Assembly: GCA_964557855.1 (NCBI GenBank)
Contig: CAZLBP010000005.1
Span: 62,001 to 126,000, forward strand
Origin: JAJRZL01 sp964557855
Lineage (GTDB): Bacteria; Zixibacteria; MSB-5A5; GN15; FEB-12
DNA length: 64,000 bases
Direction of reading: 5' to 3'
The position numbers and the translations under genes are program-made. This document shows, in pieces, positions 1 through 8,475 of the stretch (its first letter is position 1; every line of letters starts with the position of its first letter). The notes below the pieces were generated by a model, which saw only the letters and a list, made by a program, of their open reading frames with translations, searched no databases and was not told where the DNA came from.

Positions 1-1
1 C

Positions 2-190
2 AGCGTATCGACCAACAAACTGATCGTAGAGCTGGTGTCCGATGATCAGGTGAACTATGTGATCGATGAATTGCGTCTCAAGAAGATAGCCATCAAATCG
101 GTTCAGCCTCTGAAACTGACATTGGAGCAGTCGTTCATGGAGGCCGTCCGGCAACCGACCGGCGCCACTTCGAGTGGAGACCAATCATGA
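2..190 (+). CDS. ABC transporter ATP-binding protein, C-terminal fragment
   Basis: Open from the left edge in frame 2, about 62 codons ending in TGA that overlaps the next gene's ATG (ATGA). The residues near the end (LEQSFMEAV) resemble the tail of ABC-2 type exporter ATPases, where a similar LEDxFLxL stretch follows the nucleotide-binding domain. The Walker and signature motifs lie outside the window. The 4-base overlap with the permease at 187 supports translational coupling and a two-gene exporter. Substrate unknown. Confidence 0.75.
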   Translation, partial: SVSTNKLIVELVSDDQVNYVIDELRLKKIAIKSVQPLKLTLEQSFMEAVRQPTGATSSGDQS

Positions 191-978
191 AAGGTATAGT
201 CCGCGATTGCATTAGAGAAATGTCGGATCGCAAGATCTTCTGGATATACGGGGTCTTGACCGTCATTGTCCTGCTGATGATTATCGCCACCCGGTCGTTT
301 ACCGTACAGTTCGGTGTCGACACTGGCGCCGAGGCTGATCCCTTTGCGGAAGTAGCCGGTGCGGCCGCATTACGCGGCCTGTCGTCGTACGTTTCGTTCC
401 TCGTTTTCCTGACAGTGCTGGCAACGGCGGGAGTTTTCCCCAACATGTTTGTCAGAGGACGGGCTGAGTTCTATCTCTCCAAGCCGATATCTCGCGCCAA
501 TCTGTATCTCGGGAAATTGCTCGGCGTCTGGCTCGTTTACGGCGGGGTGGTCGTCATGAGCGGCGTGCTCGTATACCTGGCCCTGTTCGCCGTGCACGGT
601 ATCGCCGACTGGCATGTGGTCCACATATTTCTCATGAACCTGGCCGGCTTGATAATCTGGTTGTCCGTAACCACTTTTGCCGGGATAGCCTTTGGAACCA
701 ACGCTCTCAGCCTCATGACGGCTTTTATCATTTGGGTGCTCCAGCTTCTCCTGCGTTTCCACGATGGCCTGGATATGTTGATCAACTCCAAACTCGTCGT
801 CGGAGCCGCCAAAGTACTCTACTACATCGTCCCCAAAACTGGTGAAATCTCCGACCTCACCGACCAGCTGGCCGCCGGTCAGCCCGTTCGTGACTGGATG
901 CCCCTGTGGAGCTCCCTGCTGTTTTCATTGGCTCTTATCTGGGCCACCGTCATCATCTTTCGCAGAAAAGACTACTAA
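187..978 (+). CDS. ABC-2 type transporter permease
   Basis: A 263-residue integral membrane protein with about six hydrophobic segments: near residues 17-37, 67-88, 112-135, 143-165, 170-188 and 240-256. Its basic N-terminus (MKGIVRDCIREMSDRK) and overall pattern match permeases of ABC-2 exporters. It overlaps the upstream ATPase fragment by four bases, which fits a two-component exporter in the inner membrane. Nothing in the sequence tells the substrate. The family call is fairly safe; the role is open. Confidence 0.8.
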   Translation: MKGIVRDCIREMSDRKIFWIYGVLTVIVLLMIIATRSFTVQFGVDTGAEADPFAEVAGAAALRGLSSYVSFLVFLTVLATAGVFPNMFVRGRAEFYLSKPISRANLYLGKLLGVWLVYGGVVVMSGVLVYLALFAVHGIADWHVVHIFLMNLAGLIIWLSVTTFAGIAFGTNALSLMTAFIIWVLQLLLRFHDGLDMLINSKLVVGAAKVLYYIVPKTGEISDLTDQLAAGQPVRDWMPLWSSLLFSLALIWATVIIFRRKDY

Positions 979-1034
979 CCCCGATCCTGTTCAACATTGA
1001 TTTTCCACAGAAACCGCCTTATACTCTTCTCACT

Positions 1035-1550
1035 ATGTCAGATACCGAGAAATTCGACGCCTTTCTGGAGCCGCTTCGCATCGCCTTGCGGCTGGAGAAC
1101 GAAGGCAAACGGTTCTTTTCCGAAGCGGCCGCTAAAACCCAGAGTCAGTTGGTGCGGCAAACATTCGAGTTTCTGGCGGCCGAAGAAGACAAGCATATTG
1201 AGAATATTGAGCGATTCTACAAATCATTGGAGCTTTCAAAGGGCGAAGACGTACCCGATATTGAAGTGTCGACCGCGGAAGCCAAACTGCAGGCGTTTAA
1301 TGAGAACCTCGCCGAACTCAAGGATTCGGTCACGCCCTCGTTGTCTGATGTGGAAGCCTACGAGGTCGCTCTGAGGTTCGAAAACGGCGCCGAAGAATTC
1401 TATGAACAGAAGCTGCTGGAAACCGATGACCCCAGGATAAAAAAGTTCTACCAGTGGCTGATTGACGAAGAAACCATGCACGCCCGTCTCCTGCGCTCCT
1501 GCCTTTTGTTCGCCAAAGACCCCACCGCCTGGTTCAAAGAACACAAGTAG
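1035..1550 (+). CDS. Ferritin-like / rubrerythrin-type di-iron protein
   Basis: 171 residues in two similar halves, each with the helix-pair pattern of ferritin-like domains: RLENEGKRFF then EEDKH, and RFENGAEEFY then EETMH. These supply the Glu and ExxH ligands expected for a di-iron site, so a peroxide- or oxygen-related role is plausible. There is no C-terminal rubredoxin (no CxxC pairs), unlike classical rubrerythrin. I chose the ATG at 1035; an upstream in-frame start at 906 would overlap the ABC permease and add 43 unrelated residues. A paralog-like protein lies at 7898-8428. Confidence 0.8.
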   Translation: MSDTEKFDAFLEPLRIALRLENEGKRFFSEAAAKTQSQLVRQTFEFLAAEEDKHIENIERFYKSLELSKGEDVPDIEVSTAEAKLQAFNENLAELKDSVTPSLSDVEAYEVALRFENGAEEFYEQKLLETDDPRIKKFYQWLIDEETMHARLLRSCLLFAKDPTAWFKEHK

Positions 1551-1642
1551 CACTCAGGGGGCCGGGGTCCCCCACCGCTTGTGGTGTGGGTTCTGTCCAT
1601 CCCTGATCCGTCTCTCTATATTGAGCCGCGGTGTGCCGAGCC

Positions 1643-1672
1643 GTAGGTCGAAATCCCGCCTCGGATTTCGAC
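1643..1672 (+). repeat. GTAGG-arm palindromic repeat, copy 1
   Basis: Begins GTAGGTCG and continues as an imperfect palindrome (GTCGAAATCC...GGATTTCGAC). Near-identical copies are at 40748-40777 and, inverted, at 33237-33268. The same 211-base gap also holds CCCACCGCTTGTGGTG (about 1570), shared with 60160. It is non-coding and may fold in RNA or cruciform DNA. Confidence 0.75.
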
Positions 1673-1762
1673 TCCCCCCCTCTTAACTTGCACCTTTACA
1701 GACCACTCGCGCAATTGTATATTCCTCGGACTTTGATTGAATCGTAACTCAGGAGATATGCT

Positions 1763-3130
1763 ATGACCCCGTTTCAATACCTGGACAAGACCAAAGAAAA
1801 GCGGATGAACGAACTGTTTACTTTGCTCAGTTTTCCATCGGTGTCCGCGAAATCGGAACACAAGGAGGATCTGGTTGCCTGCGCCAACTGGCTCAACGAT
1901 CATCTCAACAAGATGGGTCTGAAATCCAGGGTTTATCCCACCGGCGGTCATCCGCTGGTGTACGCCGAATATGTCGCCGACAAAAACGCCCCCACGATCC
2001 TCTATTACGGACATTACGACGTCCAGCCGCCCGAGCCGCTCGATCTGTGGAAGTCGCCTCCGTTCAAGCCGCAGATTCGTGCCGGCTATATTTACGCCCG
2101 GGGCGCCACCGATGACAAAGGCCAGACGTTCGCGCATATCAAAGGGCTGGAAGCAGCGTTGAAGACAAACGGCCAGCTGCCGGTTAATGTCAAGTTTCTT
2201 ATCGAGGGAGAAGAAGAGACCCACTCGGTCCACCTGCCGGCCTTTATCAAGAAAAACAAGAAGATGTTGAAAGCGGACATCGTGGTTGTTTCCGACACCG
2301 CCCAGTTCAACAAAGACCTGCCGGCCGTGACGTTTGGCTTGCGCGGCATCGCTTTTGTTGAGCTGTTTGTCTATGGTCCGAATCGGGATGTCCACTCCGG
2401 TTCGTTCGGCGGCGCTATCGCTAACCCGGTTAACGTCTTGTGTTCGATGGTCAGCGTGTTACATGACCGGAACGGGCGGATCACCATCCCCGGGTATTAT
2501 GACAAAGTCAAACCCCTGACCAAATGGGAACGCCAACAGTTCAAGAAACTACCGCACCGGGACAGTACATACAAAACCTCCCTTGGTGTTCCGGCCCTTC
2601 AGGGAGAAAAAGGGTTTACTACGCTTGAGCGGACGTGGGCCAGACCCACACTCGACATTAACGGCATCACCGGCGGGTACCAGGGCGAAGGTGCCAAGAC
2701 CATCATACCTTCGATGGCCTCCTGCAAGATCACCATGCGGCTGGTACCGAACATGGAACCGATGGACATTTGCCGGAAAATCGAAAACTACTTACACAGA
2801 ATTGCACCACAATCGGTTAAAGTCAAAGTCGTCAAGCATGGCGGAGCCAAAGGCGTCGTTGTCCCTACCGACGGTCCCTGGCTGGAAGCAGCCTCCCGAG
2901 CTATCAAACGGGGCTTTTCCAAAGAACCGGTGTTCATGCGGGAGGGCGGCTCAATTCCGGTCGTGGTCGACTTCAAGGAAATGCTGGGCCTGGATACGCT
3001 CCTGATCGGTTTCGGTCAGAATGATGACAACATCCATTCACCGAATGAACGCTTCCGGATCAAGGACTTCGAGCGCGGCTGCCGTACGGCGGCCGTGCTT
3101 CCCGATGAGTTGGCGAAAGTGGGGCAGTAG
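1763..3130 (+). CDS. M20 family metallopeptidase (dipeptidase)
   Basis: 455 residues, the usual size for M20 dipeptidases (CNDP/Dug1-like). Metal-site motifs are visible: GHYDVQPP (His84, Asp86), ARGATDDKG, EGEEETHS with the catalytic and bridging Glu, and HSPNERF near the end. An inserted dimerisation (lid) domain fits the middle third. Expected to hydrolyse dipeptides with a di-zinc or manganese centre. No signal peptide, so cytoplasmic. The start is set by AGGAG eight bases upstream of the ATG. Followed two bases later by the SDR gene, likely co-transcribed. Confidence 0.9.
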   Translation: MTPFQYLDKTKEKRMNELFTLLSFPSVSAKSEHKEDLVACANWLNDHLNKMGLKSRVYPTGGHPLVYAEYVADKNAPTILYYGHYDVQPPEPLDLWKSPPFKPQIRAGYIYARGATDDKGQTFAHIKGLEAALKTNGQLPVNVKFLIEGEEETHSVHLPAFIKKNKKMLKADIVVVSDTAQFNKDLPAVTFGLRGIAFVELFVYGPNRDVHSGSFGGAIANPVNVLCSMVSVLHDRNGRITIPGYYDKVKPLTKWERQQFKKLPHRDSTYKTSLGVPALQGEKGFTTLERTWARPTLDINGITGGYQGEGAKTIIPSMASCKITMRLVPNMEPMDICRKIENYLHRIAPQSVKVKVVKHGGAKGVVVPTDGPWLEAASRAIKRGFSKEPVFMREGGSIPVVVDFKEMLGLDTLLIGFGQNDDNIHSPNERFRIKDFERGCRTAAVLPDELAKVGQ

Positions 3131-3132
3131 GT

Positions 3133-3912
3133 ATGGAATTGGGTCTCAAGAATAAACGTGCCCTGGTTACCGGGGCTTCAACCGGCCTGGGCCGGGCCGC
3201 CGCGACCGCGCTGGCCGCCGAAGGCGCCCGGGTTATCATCAACAGCCGGAACCAGGATAAACTGACCGCAGCCGCCTCCGCCATTGAGGAGAAAACCGGC
3301 GCCAAGCCGGATATTGTCGTCGGTGATCTCTCCCGACCAAACGACATCAAGAAAATTGTCGCCGCCGCCGGCGATGTGGACATTCTGGTTTCCAACACGG
3401 GTGGACCGCCGCCCGGACCGCTGAACCAACACTCCCAGGAGCAGTGGCGCGCCGCGGCAGACCTCCTGTTGCACTCTGCCATCAGCCTGACAACCGAGAT
3501 CATTGAAGGCATGAAACAGCGCGGCTGGGGCAGGCTGATATATATCACCTCCGTGGCTGTACTACAACCTATCGACGATCTGATTCTCTCCAATACGTTT
3601 CGCGCCGGCCTGACTGCTTTCTGCAAAACCGTTTCCAACACCTACGCCCGTTATGGTATTACGGCCAACACGGTCTGTCCCGGCTATACGGCCACTGAAC
3701 GGCTATGGGATCTGGCGAGGAACCGGGCCGAACAGGCGGGCAAAACGGCTGAAGACGTAATGGAGGAATTCGGTAGCGGCAGTCCGGTCGGACGAGTCGG
3801 CCAACCCGAAGAACCGGCAGCCCTCATCACGTTCCTGGCCGGGGAGAAGGCGGCCTACATTACGGGCGTCTCCATTCCGGTCGACGGCGGGATGACGAAA
3901 GCGCTGATATAA
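3133..3912 (+). CDS. SDR family oxidoreductase with altered YxxxK motif
   Basis: 259 residues with a clear Rossmann start (TGASTGLGRAAA), the NTGG motif and a C-terminal PVDGG typical of FabG-like short-chain dehydrogenases. The catalytic serine region is present (YITSVAV). Where the family normally has YxxxK, aligned by the following AGL...K and YGIT...PG blocks, this protein reads SNTFR, so both the Tyr and Lys are replaced. A FabG-like subgroup with similar LSNxxRAG sequences exists to my knowledge, so this is probably not an error. Substrate unknown. Sits two bases after the dipeptidase. Confidence 0.85.
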   Translation: MELGLKNKRALVTGASTGLGRAAATALAAEGARVIINSRNQDKLTAAASAIEEKTGAKPDIVVGDLSRPNDIKKIVAAAGDVDILVSNTGGPPPGPLNQHSQEQWRAAADLLLHSAISLTTEIIEGMKQRGWGRLIYITSVAVLQPIDDLILSNTFRAGLTAFCKTVSNTYARYGITANTVCPGYTATERLWDLARNRAEQAGKTAEDVMEEFGSGSPVGRVGQPEEPAALITFLAGEKAAYITGVSIPVDGGMTKALI

Positions 3913-3962
3913 TTGCGTTTTCAGCGCATCCCAATTGAAATCAATTCTGAACATTGGTTATT

Positions 3963-4850
3963 ATGACGAATATTTACGAGATGAGCGACGAACGAAGGTA
4001 TCGAATGATACTAGACGAGTCGATACGTGTTTCAAAAGAGCCAACTGGACTACCAGGAACTAACCGTCTTCGGTATTCTGTGGGGGTATTACTGAGGCAA
4101 ATTCTCACAGGTGTTACAATCTGGCGTATTTGTAGGCCTGTGCCCACACCCGACCTCACAAATCTGAATGAGTCTGTCTTCCACGACTTCGTTTCTGCTA
4201 ACGTTATTCTGAGGTCGATGTATGAAACATACATAATGTCCCATTACATACTTCTTGCGAGGTGTTTTGAGCAAGCAGGAGATGTCATTCTGTTGATAAG
4301 CCGACTTCATGCGAAGAAAGAGCAAATTGTTCTCTCGGAAAACATGGGAAGCACCCATCCACGAGTGGCAGAGATAAGAGATGAATTAGGCCAGCTGAAA
4401 CTGGACATCCGGAAGCACCCTGAATTCTCCCTACTTCCAGAACGGCTTCGCAATTACGTTACCAGAATTGATGAGAAAACGGCCAAGAAGTGGCATAGCG
4501 ATAAAGTGGAGACAATTGCAGGATACGCCGGATTTCATAAAACTCAGCATTTCCAATTATACAAGTACTTTTCCAATTATACACATGCCGATCTGCTCTC
4601 TATAGATCAAGTAGAATCAGTCAGGAGTCCAAATGAGGCCGAGGAGCTAATTTCAGCTTCGTACAGTCACGCCGAGAACTTCCTATCTCTGACTCTCGAC
4701 ATGTATCGAGTCATATGCGAGCAAGAGAACCTGAAGGTCACCCTGAGTTCACTAGTTATAGAGGTCGTAGATTATTGGCGTGAATGGAATAGTGTGGATA
4801 TATCAACAATTGACAGCAGTGCGAGTACTCGATGCCACAAGCCGTCTTAG
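3963..4850 (+). CDS. Hypothetical protein, helical, possibly horizontally acquired
   Basis: About 295 residues from the ATG at 3963 (a TTG three codons earlier is possible). No signal peptide or transmembrane run; mostly predicted helices. The FVSANVILRSMYETY region resembles, from memory, DUF5677-type proteins, which have no firm function. The DNA is visibly AT-richer and uses codons unlike both neighbours, which suggests recent acquisition. It stands alone between two unrelated genes. I do not assign a role. Confidence 0.7.
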   Translation: MTNIYEMSDERRYRMILDESIRVSKEPTGLPGTNRLRYSVGVLLRQILTGVTIWRICRPVPTPDLTNLNESVFHDFVSANVILRSMYETYIMSHYILLARCFEQAGDVILLISRLHAKKEQIVLSENMGSTHPRVAEIRDELGQLKLDIRKHPEFSLLPERLRNYVTRIDEKTAKKWHSDKVETIAGYAGFHKTQHFQLYKYFSNYTHADLLSIDQVESVRSPNEAEELISASYSHAENFLSLTLDMYRVICEQENLKVTLSSLVIEVVDYWREWNSVDISTIDSSASTRCHKPS

Positions 4851-4871
4851 CCTTTTGCCCACCTAGATTCA

Positions 4872-5762
4872 GTGAATAGATCGAGTGAGGATCCCCGGTT
4901 CGGAATCATACTAGGGGTTCTCCTCTTCCAGCAAGTCCTGGGCGCGCTCGCCTTCCCGATATCCAAAGTCGGACTGCTGATCATTGAGCCCTTCACCTAT
5001 GCTTTCTACCGGTACATCATTTCGGCCGCGGTGCTGCTGCTCATAGTGAAGCTGCGCGGACATGCCGTTCCCGTTGCCAAAAAGGACTACATCAAGATCA
5101 TCGGCCTCGGATTTTTGATTATCCCCTTCAACCAAACCACGTTTCTCTACGGCCAGAAACTCACCGCCGCCGGCCACGGTTCGCTCTTGTTTGCCACCGT
5201 CCCAATCTGGATTTTCATCGGCGCTCTATTTCACTTGCGGGAGAGACTGGTCATTCGTCGACTGGTCGGTGTGATCCTCGGCCTGACGGGAGTGCTGATT
5301 ATCATGTCCGCCGGCGCTATCGAAATCGGCCGCGACTATCTGGTCGGCGACGCCTTCATTCTCGTCGCGGTTATCGCCTGGGCCATGTATTCCGTCTGGG
5401 GCAAACCACTGGTCCGAAAATACGGCGCCATTCGGGTCACCGCCTATGCCCTGGCTTCCGGGACCGTTATGTACCTCCCCTTCGGCCTCTACCGCGCCGC
5501 TGTTTTCGACTACTCGCAAGCTACCCTCGTGGGTTGGCTGTCTGTCCTGTACATGGCGCTCGGTACATCGGTCGCGGCCTACGTGCTGTGGTACTGGGTG
5601 CTCAAGTATATGGACGCCTCGCGGGTCGCCGTCTTCCACAACATCCAGCCGATTATAGCCTCCGTGGTCGCTTATATCTTCTTGAGCGAACCGCTCGGGC
5701 TTTCCTTCGTCCTTGGTGGAATAGTCGTTCTATCGGGCGTCATAATTACCGAGACATCGTAG
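4872..5762 (+). CDS. EamA/DMT family transporter
   Basis: 296 residues with about ten hydrophobic segments arranged as two EamA repeats; the second begins near residue 155 (VGDAFILVAVIAWAMYSVWGK). This matches drug/metabolite transporter permeases of the inner membrane. The start appears to be GTG at 4872 and no strong ribosome-binding site is visible, so the exact N-terminus is uncertain. Converges with the leftward gene ending at 5772. Substrate cannot be inferred. Confidence 0.87.
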   Translation: MNRSSEDPRFGIILGVLLFQQVLGALAFPISKVGLLIIEPFTYAFYRYIISAAVLLLIVKLRGHAVPVAKKDYIKIIGLGFLIIPFNQTTFLYGQKLTAAGHGSLLFATVPIWIFIGALFHLRERLVIRRLVGVILGLTGVLIIMSAGAIEIGRDYLVGDAFILVAVIAWAMYSVWGKPLVRKYGAIRVTAYALASGTVMYLPFGLYRAAVFDYSQATLVGWLSVLYMALGTSVAAYVLWYWVLKYMDASRVAVFHNIQPIIASVVAYIFLSEPLGLSFVLGGIVVLSGVIITETS

Positions 5763-5771
5763 AAAAGATGC

Positions 5772-7874
5772 CTATTCCTGTTCCGAACGGGATCGAAACA
5801 ATCTCGCCGTCTCGGAGTTGGGCAGCCGACTCATCAGCGAGTTCAGGGTCTCCATGGCGTCTTCGTTCTTACCCATCGAAACCTGAAACTCAAGTAACTC
5901 TCGATACAGTTCTTCCTCCGGTGACAAAGAGAGAGCCCGCCGATAGTAGGCCGTAGCAGAATCATATACCTTTTCGTGGGCATATATCCGGCCCATATTG
6001 GCCAAAGCCAACTGCTGATTGGGCTGTAACTGCAACGACTGCCGGTAATGTCGCAAGGCCCTTTTGAAATCACCAGTCTTCGATGTAATCACGCCGGCAG
6101 CAAGATGGACCTTCGAATCGTCAGGGTCAATACTGAGCATTTGCTGCAGTGCCTGGTAAGCGACTTCGTAGTTGCCTAGTTCTGTTTCCACGTTAGCCAA
6201 TCTGAATAAGTACTTTTTGTGGGTAGAGTTTTGAGTTGCCGCCCGACGGTAGTAATACGAAGCGGAATCGAGCACATTGGTAGACTGGAAGTAATCACCG
6301 ATCCCAAACCAGCACGTCGCACAGGTACTATCCGCCTGCAGCCGTCGACGGAAATGCCGCACGGCCAGGTCCGGCCGCTCCAGCTCGTCCCGAAGCAGGA
6401 TGCCCCAGACCCGGGCTTGATTCGCCCCATTGTGCTCGATTCGGTACTGATCGCTGTGCCACAACATGGCATCGAGTCTCGTCACAGCCACGGACAGGTG
6501 GTTCTTTTCGTAGAGGTTGGGCAGCAGGTGGACCAGCATCACCACGGCCGCCACAACTACCCACCGGCGCGACAGGGAGACTTTGCCTATCCGGGAGAGC
6601 CGCCACACCGCCCATAGAGAGAAAGGAATGCCGTAAAACGAGAGCAGGTCCCAGTCGCGAGGAGCGCCGATAACGGGGGATATCCAGAAAGCCGCCAGGA
6701 AGTGAAAATACGCTGCCGAACCCAGCACGAGTGACTCGCGCGGTCGGCGACCGGGGTTCTTATCTCGCGTAAAAAGCAGGAAGAAAAACGCTACAACTCC
6801 CAAAGGCGCCACCAGCAACGCTTGATTGACGACGTCGATAATGTGAGCCCACGAGAGAAGCCAGTAGGGGTTGATGGAAATGGGCGACAGCAGGACCAGC
6901 ACGTTTTCAAGCTTCGTATACTGGACCACGGCCGCGATGCCGACCGTGACGCAGAAGAGAATCATAGCCGCCAACACGAGGTTCGTCCCGCTGAGTTGCT
7001 TAACAGAATCCGACTTTCCGGCTGCAAGCCAGGATAGAATCACTACGACGAGATAAGGCAATGCCACGACATGAAAAGTAACGGCCAGTACCGCCAGAAG
7101 CAGAGCCGGCCACAGGCGGCTCCGTCCCTGAACATGCTTCACAGAGTAGTATAACGACCAAAGACCGATAGCCGTTGCCCAGGTATAATACTCAATGTAT
7201 CCGAAAAACAATATCACCGTGCCACTGGTCAGAGTCCCGAAAACCAGGCACCACCGGTGGCTTACGCTGCCGGCCAGGGCTGACGCCAACCTGTAGACAG
7301 CCCATAATCCCAGCAGTCCCCCCAGGCAGTTAACCAATGCGAATACCGTCTCAACGTCAAAGCCGAGCCACGGCTGCGTCAGTGAGATGACCCCCCGATG
7401 TAACAGAACTGCCGCCGGCTGAAGATACAACTGGTCGAAGATCCACGGTTCGTCCGATGACATCAGACTGCTCAGCACGGTGTATCCGTCGCCGTACACG
7501 TGCGCCTCCGAACGCAACAAGAACAGGATACAAAACAGCAAAACCGCGAAGACGACCTTCTTCGATATCGCACCGAAAAGAAAGAACACCCGGCCGAACC
7601 AGGCTATGACAAAAGTCACCGTGTCCGCAATGAGACTGCTGAGCGACGGAACCAGGAGTATCAGAGCCGTGGTCAACCCGACGACGGCCGCGATATCGCC
7701 CGTCCAATGCCAGTAATTGAACCCCCAGGTGTAGTAAGTGGGAAAGTACCAACCGGCCAGATGCAAAAGAACGACCAGCGCAAAGGGGAGAGGGTAGGCG
7801 AGACCAGAATCTCCTTTGTTTGTCCCTACCTGCGGAGCATCATCCGTACGGTTCTGCCTTGATCGATAACTCAT
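5772..7874 (-). CDS. Polytopic membrane protein with C-terminal TPR domain
   Basis: 700 residues. Residues about 25-460 hold ten or more membrane helices with a GT-C-like flavour (an early acidic loop EAHVYGDGY, then FFGYIEYYTW). The last ~210 residues are tetratricopeptide repeats (ADSTCATCWFGIGDYF, YEVAYQALQQMLSIDPDD, YDSATAYYRRALSLSPEE). The mix resembles TMTC-like or DUF2723-like proteins proposed to be glycosyltransferases, but no definitive motif is present. The TPR part likely mediates protein contacts. Leftward; the next gene upstream (7898) is 23 bases away, so co-transcription is likely. Confidence 0.75.
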   Translation of the reverse strand: MSYRSRQNRTDDAPQVGTNKGDSGLAYPLPFALVVLLHLAGWYFPTYYTWGFNYWHWTGDIAAVVGLTTALILLVPSLSSLIADTVTFVIAWFGRVFFLFGAISKKVVFAVLLFCILFLLRSEAHVYGDGYTVLSSLMSSDEPWIFDQLYLQPAAVLLHRGVISLTQPWLGFDVETVFALVNCLGGLLGLWAVYRLASALAGSVSHRWCLVFGTLTSGTVILFFGYIEYYTWATAIGLWSLYYSVKHVQGRSRLWPALLLAVLAVTFHVVALPYLVVVILSWLAAGKSDSVKQLSGTNLVLAAMILFCVTVGIAAVVQYTKLENVLVLLSPISINPYWLLSWAHIIDVVNQALLVAPLGVVAFFFLLFTRDKNPGRRPRESLVLGSAAYFHFLAAFWISPVIGAPRDWDLLSFYGIPFSLWAVWRLSRIGKVSLSRRWVVVAAVVMLVHLLPNLYEKNHLSVAVTRLDAMLWHSDQYRIEHNGANQARVWGILLRDELERPDLAVRHFRRRLQADSTCATCWFGIGDYFQSTNVLDSASYYYRRAATQNSTHKKYLFRLANVETELGNYEVAYQALQQMLSIDPDDSKVHLAAGVITSKTGDFKRALRHYRQSLQLQPNQQLALANMGRIYAHEKVYDSATAYYRRALSLSPEEELYRELLEFQVSMGKNEDAMETLNSLMSRLPNSETARLFRSRSEQE

Positions 7875-7897
7875 ACAGGCAGTACTTGCTCCCGATC

Positions 7898-8428
7898 TTA
7901 CCGACCTTCCCAGCTCATGAAATTCTTGTAGTCCTGACTCGACGCAAACCCGCTCGGATCGGTCAGAAATGCGAGCATATTGTCGATAAGATAGATGTGG
8001 TTTTTCTCTTCATCGGCAATGAGATTGAGCATTTTCCGGCGATGCGAATCCGCTTGCCGGTCAGCGGCGTCGCGATACAGCTTCTCGGACTTGATTTCCA
8101 CCTCCCGCGCTTCCTGCCAGAGAGTCCTGGAACTATCGCCCGCCAGTGTGTCCCGGCCGGACTCGGTCATCTCCCTGAATATGTTCTTTACCGAGTTCAC
8201 TGTTGACCCTTTGGGCGCCAAGTCCGCCGATGGATCAGACGTCTCACCGGCTTGCAGTTTCTTGAATACGTGATAGTGGCGGTGCTCTTCCTCGGCCAAT
8301 TGCTGGAAGATCTTTTTCAGCGACTCGTTATCGGTGCTGTCGGCTCCTTTTTCATAGAACGCCTTGCCGTCCAGTTCCATCTGCATTGCAAATGAGAAAA
8401 TGTCGCCCGTATCTGCCTGCTGATTCAT
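7898..8428 (-). CDS. Ferritin-like / rubrerythrin-type protein
   Basis: 176 residues with two ferritin-like helix pairs: ELDGKAFYEKGAD then EEEHRH, and EVEIKSEKLYRDAA then DEEKNH, giving the ExxH ligands of a di-iron site. No rubredoxin domain. It ends in LTDPSGFASSQDYKNF, close in style to the FAKDPTAWF tail of the protein at 1035, so the two are likely paralogs. Leftward, 47 bases downstream of the M29 aminopeptidase, with an upstream AAAGGAC-like ribosome-binding site. Probably oxidative-stress or iron related (inference). Confidence 0.8.
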   Translation of the reverse strand: MNQQADTGDIFSFAMQMELDGKAFYEKGADSTDNESLKKIFQQLAEEEHRHYHVFKKLQAGETSDPSADLAPKGSTVNSVKNIFREMTESGRDTLAGDSSRTLWQEAREVEIKSEKLYRDAADRQADSHRRKMLNLIADEEKNHIYLIDNMLAFLTDPSGFASSQDYKNFMSWEGR

Positions 8429-8475
8429 CGTGCTTGTCCTTTCAAAATCAAAATCGCTCCACCGGGGAAGACCGC

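Noticed and set aside
906..1034. 43-residue N-terminal extension of the ferritin-like protein
   Set aside because: It overlaps the ABC permease and is unrelated to the family; ATG 1035 fits better.
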